This document shows, piece after piece, positions 62,121 to 64,000 of a stretch of DNA of 64,000 nt; position 1 is the first letter of the stretch; every line of letters starts with the position of its first letter. Below the pieces are notes generated by a model. The model had not been told where the DNA came from and did not search any database. It saw only the letters and a list, made by a program, of their open reading frames with translations. The DNA is taken from positions 1 through 64,000 of the forward strand of contig CAZILL010000002.1 of NCBI GenBank assembly GCA_964540105.1, in the 5' to 3' direction. This stretch comes from DATKJY01 sp964540105 (GTDB lineage Bacteria; Zixibacteria; MSB-5A5; GN15; FEB-12). Made by a program: the position numbers and the translations under genes.

Positions 62121-64000
62121 ATGCTTGGGGTCATTGGTAACAAGTTCTCAATCGGCAAGGAAACCTACCAGCCATACGCGGCTGAACTTCATTATTTCAG
62201 GATTGACAAGAAATACTGGTCGATCTGTTTCGAACGGATAAAGCGAGCCGGATTTCGGATCATAACGACGACTATTCCATGGAATATCCATCAGGAAGAC
62301 GGTAAGTTCGTCGATTTCAGTGGTCATACCGATCCCCGCAAGGATCTGATCGTCTTTCTCGAACTGGCTCGTGAATTTGCGTTCAAGGTTATCCTCCGCC
62401 CAGGTCCCCTTGTGTCGGCGCAGTTGCCGTACGGCGGCCTCCCGAAAGTGCTTTTCAACGACATTCGTTTGTTTGCGCGAAATGCGACCGGACAGGAAGT
62501 GAAGCTTCCTGATACGTACGGGATGGATGGCGGGTATCTGCCGAGTTATCTCCACTCCAATTTCCAGTTTCATCTGAAGAATTACTTCAAAGCGCTGATC
62601 GACACGACCAAGAATTATGTTCACCCGCGCGGGCCGGTCTTCATGGTCGAATTGGATTATGAAACATCATTCGGGCGACTACTCGATCCTGATACTGCTG
62701 ATTTCAATCCCGATGTTCTGGTAAATTCCTACCGCCCGTTTCTCGAGAGCGCCTATGTCGACATCAAGAAACTCAACCAGAAGTACAAAGAGAAGAACGC
62801 CGGGTTTGAAGTCGTTGAGCCGCCGCGAAAGTTTTCTGAGCTGAGCTTAGATGAATACCCGAAGGTGCTTGACTGGTTCCGCTTCCGCGAACATGTGCTC
62901 AACAGTTATCTCGACGTGCTTGAAGACACGTTCAAGTCTTACACGGTGGAGCCGCTCTTCTTCCGCTCGCTCTATTTTTGCCCCGGAGAACTGCTCCCCG
63001 CCTTCAGTCTCGTGCCTGAGGATCGATCGCCGTTTCTTGGCGCGAACGTGTTTCCTGAAGGAAGCTATTTCGACCTGATCACGAAGGGGCGGTTTTTGAA
63101 AGCTGAGTACGGATTTGCCTATGCAACTTCGTTTGCGTCAGGTTCGGCAGCTGCAGACCCGGCGCGCGAATCTCAGATGGCCCCGATTACCGAGTCTCGC
63201 CGACGGTTCTATTATACCGCGGGGCTTGCCGCCGGATTCAAGGGGATGAACCATTACATGTTCGTGGATCGTGCGCATTGGTACGGCGCGCCGCTTCATA
63301 GTGACGGAACGGTTTCGGCCGGCTTTGAGGTTGCGAAGAACTTCAATCAGGCAATCTCGACGATCGGTTTTGATAACATGGAACCGAAACTCGATATCGC
63401 CGTCCTGATCAATCGGATGTACTACTGGCTCCGCCGCACGTCCAGCCCCAAGGAATTCACATATGTCAAGCGGCTGCTCGATGAATCGACCGTAGGTTTC
63501 TGTCGCGACCTGATGCGGCTCAAGCATCACTACGGGATTCGCGAGAACCGCGACTTCAGTACTTTCAAACAATACAAGATGCTGTTTGTCCCGTCGACCG
63601 AGATCATGCCCGAGAAAGACCAGGAGGCGCTGGTGGAGCTGGCCAAGAGCGGCATGACCATCATCATGTGCGGTCTCATGCCACGACTTGACGAACATCT
63701 CAAAGAATGCCACGTCCTGAGCAACCATTTCCGCATCAAGACCTCCGAAGACTACCACATCGGAAACATCAGTCACAAAACTGGCGCTTTCCCGACCTAT
63801 ATTTACGGCTCGATCCGCCCCTCCGACGACGGCAAGACCAAGCGGATTGTCACGGAAGGAACGAAAGTGGTCGGCGTTTGCTCGAGCCGCTTCAAAGGCA
63901 CGCTCTACCTGTTCACTTTCGATGTCTCCTCGGGCGGCAATCACCAGAAACTGTCCTTCCTTGACAGTATCCTGACTTCCGAGAAGATCGTACCGAATGT
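62121..64000 (+). CDS. GH35-like glycoside hydrolase (3' end outside window)
   Basis: The frame is open from ATG 62121 (AAGG upstream) to the window edge, 626 codons. The first 110 residues follow GH35 beta-galactosidases: KFSIGKETYQPYAAELHYFR, KRAGFRIITTTIPWNIHQED, the VILRPGPLVSAQLPYGGLP strand. The site VQVENEYG of active enzymes, where the second Glu is the acid/base, reads MVELDYET here, so that Glu seems to be Asp. There is no signal peptide. A sugar role is likely; whether it is active is uncertain. Confidence 0.75.
   Translation, partial: MLGVIGNKFSIGKETYQPYAAELHYFRIDKKYWSICFERIKRAGFRIITTTIPWNIHQEDGKFVDFSGHTDPRKDLIVFLELAREFAFKVILRPGPLVSAQLPYGGLPKVLFNDIRLFARNATGQEVKLPDTYGMDGGYLPSYLHSNFQFHLKNYFKALIDTTKNYVHPRGPVFMVELDYETSFGRLLDPDTADFNPDVLVNSYRPFLESAYVDIKKLNQKYKEKNAGFEVVEPPRKFSELSLDEYPKVLDWFRFREHVLNSYLDVLEDTFKSYTVEPLFFRSLYFCPGELLPAFSLVPEDRSPFLGANVFPEGSYFDLITKGRFLKAEYGFAYATSFASGSAAADPARESQMAPITESRRRFYYTAGLAAGFKGMNHYMFVDRAHWYGAPLHSDGTVSAGFEVAKNFNQAISTIGFDNMEPKLDIAVLINRMYYWLRRTSSPKEFTYVKRLLDESTVGFCRDLMRLKHHYGIRENRDFSTFKQYKMLFVPSTEIMPEKDQEALVELAKSGMTIIMCGLMPRLDEHLKECHVLSNHFRIKTSEDYHIGNISHKTGAFPTYIYGSIRPSDDGKTKRIVTEGTKVVGVCSSRFKGTLYLFTFDVSSGGNHQKLSFLDSILTSEKIVPN

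Overview
The window looks like chromosomal DNA of a Gram-negative bacterium of the FCB superphylum, most likely a candidate phylum such as Zixibacteria. This is inferred from many large secreted proteins that join cohesin-like domains, dockerin-type calcium loops and a C-terminal YPNPFNP-type sorting domain, from TonB-receptor and beta-barrel proteins, and from the gene order; no marker phylogeny could be run. No rRNA, tRNA, CRISPR array, transposase or phage gene was seen.

Layout. 1-14.1 kb: five minus-strand genes for surface proteins: a giant protein with ten near-identical ~94-residue cadherin-like repeats (cut by the window edge), three cohesin/dockerin proteins with C-terminal sorting domains, and a smaller dockerin protein. 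14.1-20.4 kb: mixed genes (an alpha/beta hydrolase-like protein lacking the catalytic serine, YCII-like protein, flavodiiron protein, MFS transporter, ChrB-like protein, PEP-CTERM protein). 20.8-23.4 kb: moxR - membrane protein - DUF58 operon. 23.8-33.2 kb: the classical origin-proximal block, read leftward: rpmH, rnpA, yidD, yidC, mnmE, mnmG, rsmG, parA, parB, an M23 peptidase and a bactofilin. It carries one perfect and one near-perfect parS site. A cluster of DnaA-box-like 9-mers lies just left of it.

33.4-44.9 kb: outer-membrane and housekeeping genes, including a protein with an M1-peptidase fold whose zinc site is lost, gyrA, a headless dockerin tail in frame behind the gyrA stop codon, an intact dockerin protein, and a beta-barrel protein. 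45.4-52.7 kb: two large paralogous exported proteins with the same ends and different tandem repeats in the middle. 52.7-64 kb: Nudix-like protein, EamA transporter, TonB-receptor-like protein, purine nucleoside phosphorylase, a beta-propeller protein behind a promoter with an 11-G tract between -35 and -10, an S8-protease-like N-terminal remnant, a DivIVA-domain protein, PLP homeostasis protein, CDGSH protein, and the start of a GH35-like gene.

How it fits together. Genes left of about 33 kb are mostly on the minus strand and genes right of about 36 kb mostly on the plus strand, as expected near a replication origin. The core housekeeping block is embedded between two arrays of cell-surface genes, and several enzyme-fold proteins here have lost catalytic residues. 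The most striking items are the poly-G promoter, the gyrA/dockerin junction, the cohesin-plus-dockerin surface proteins, and the parAB-M23-bactofilin arrangement.
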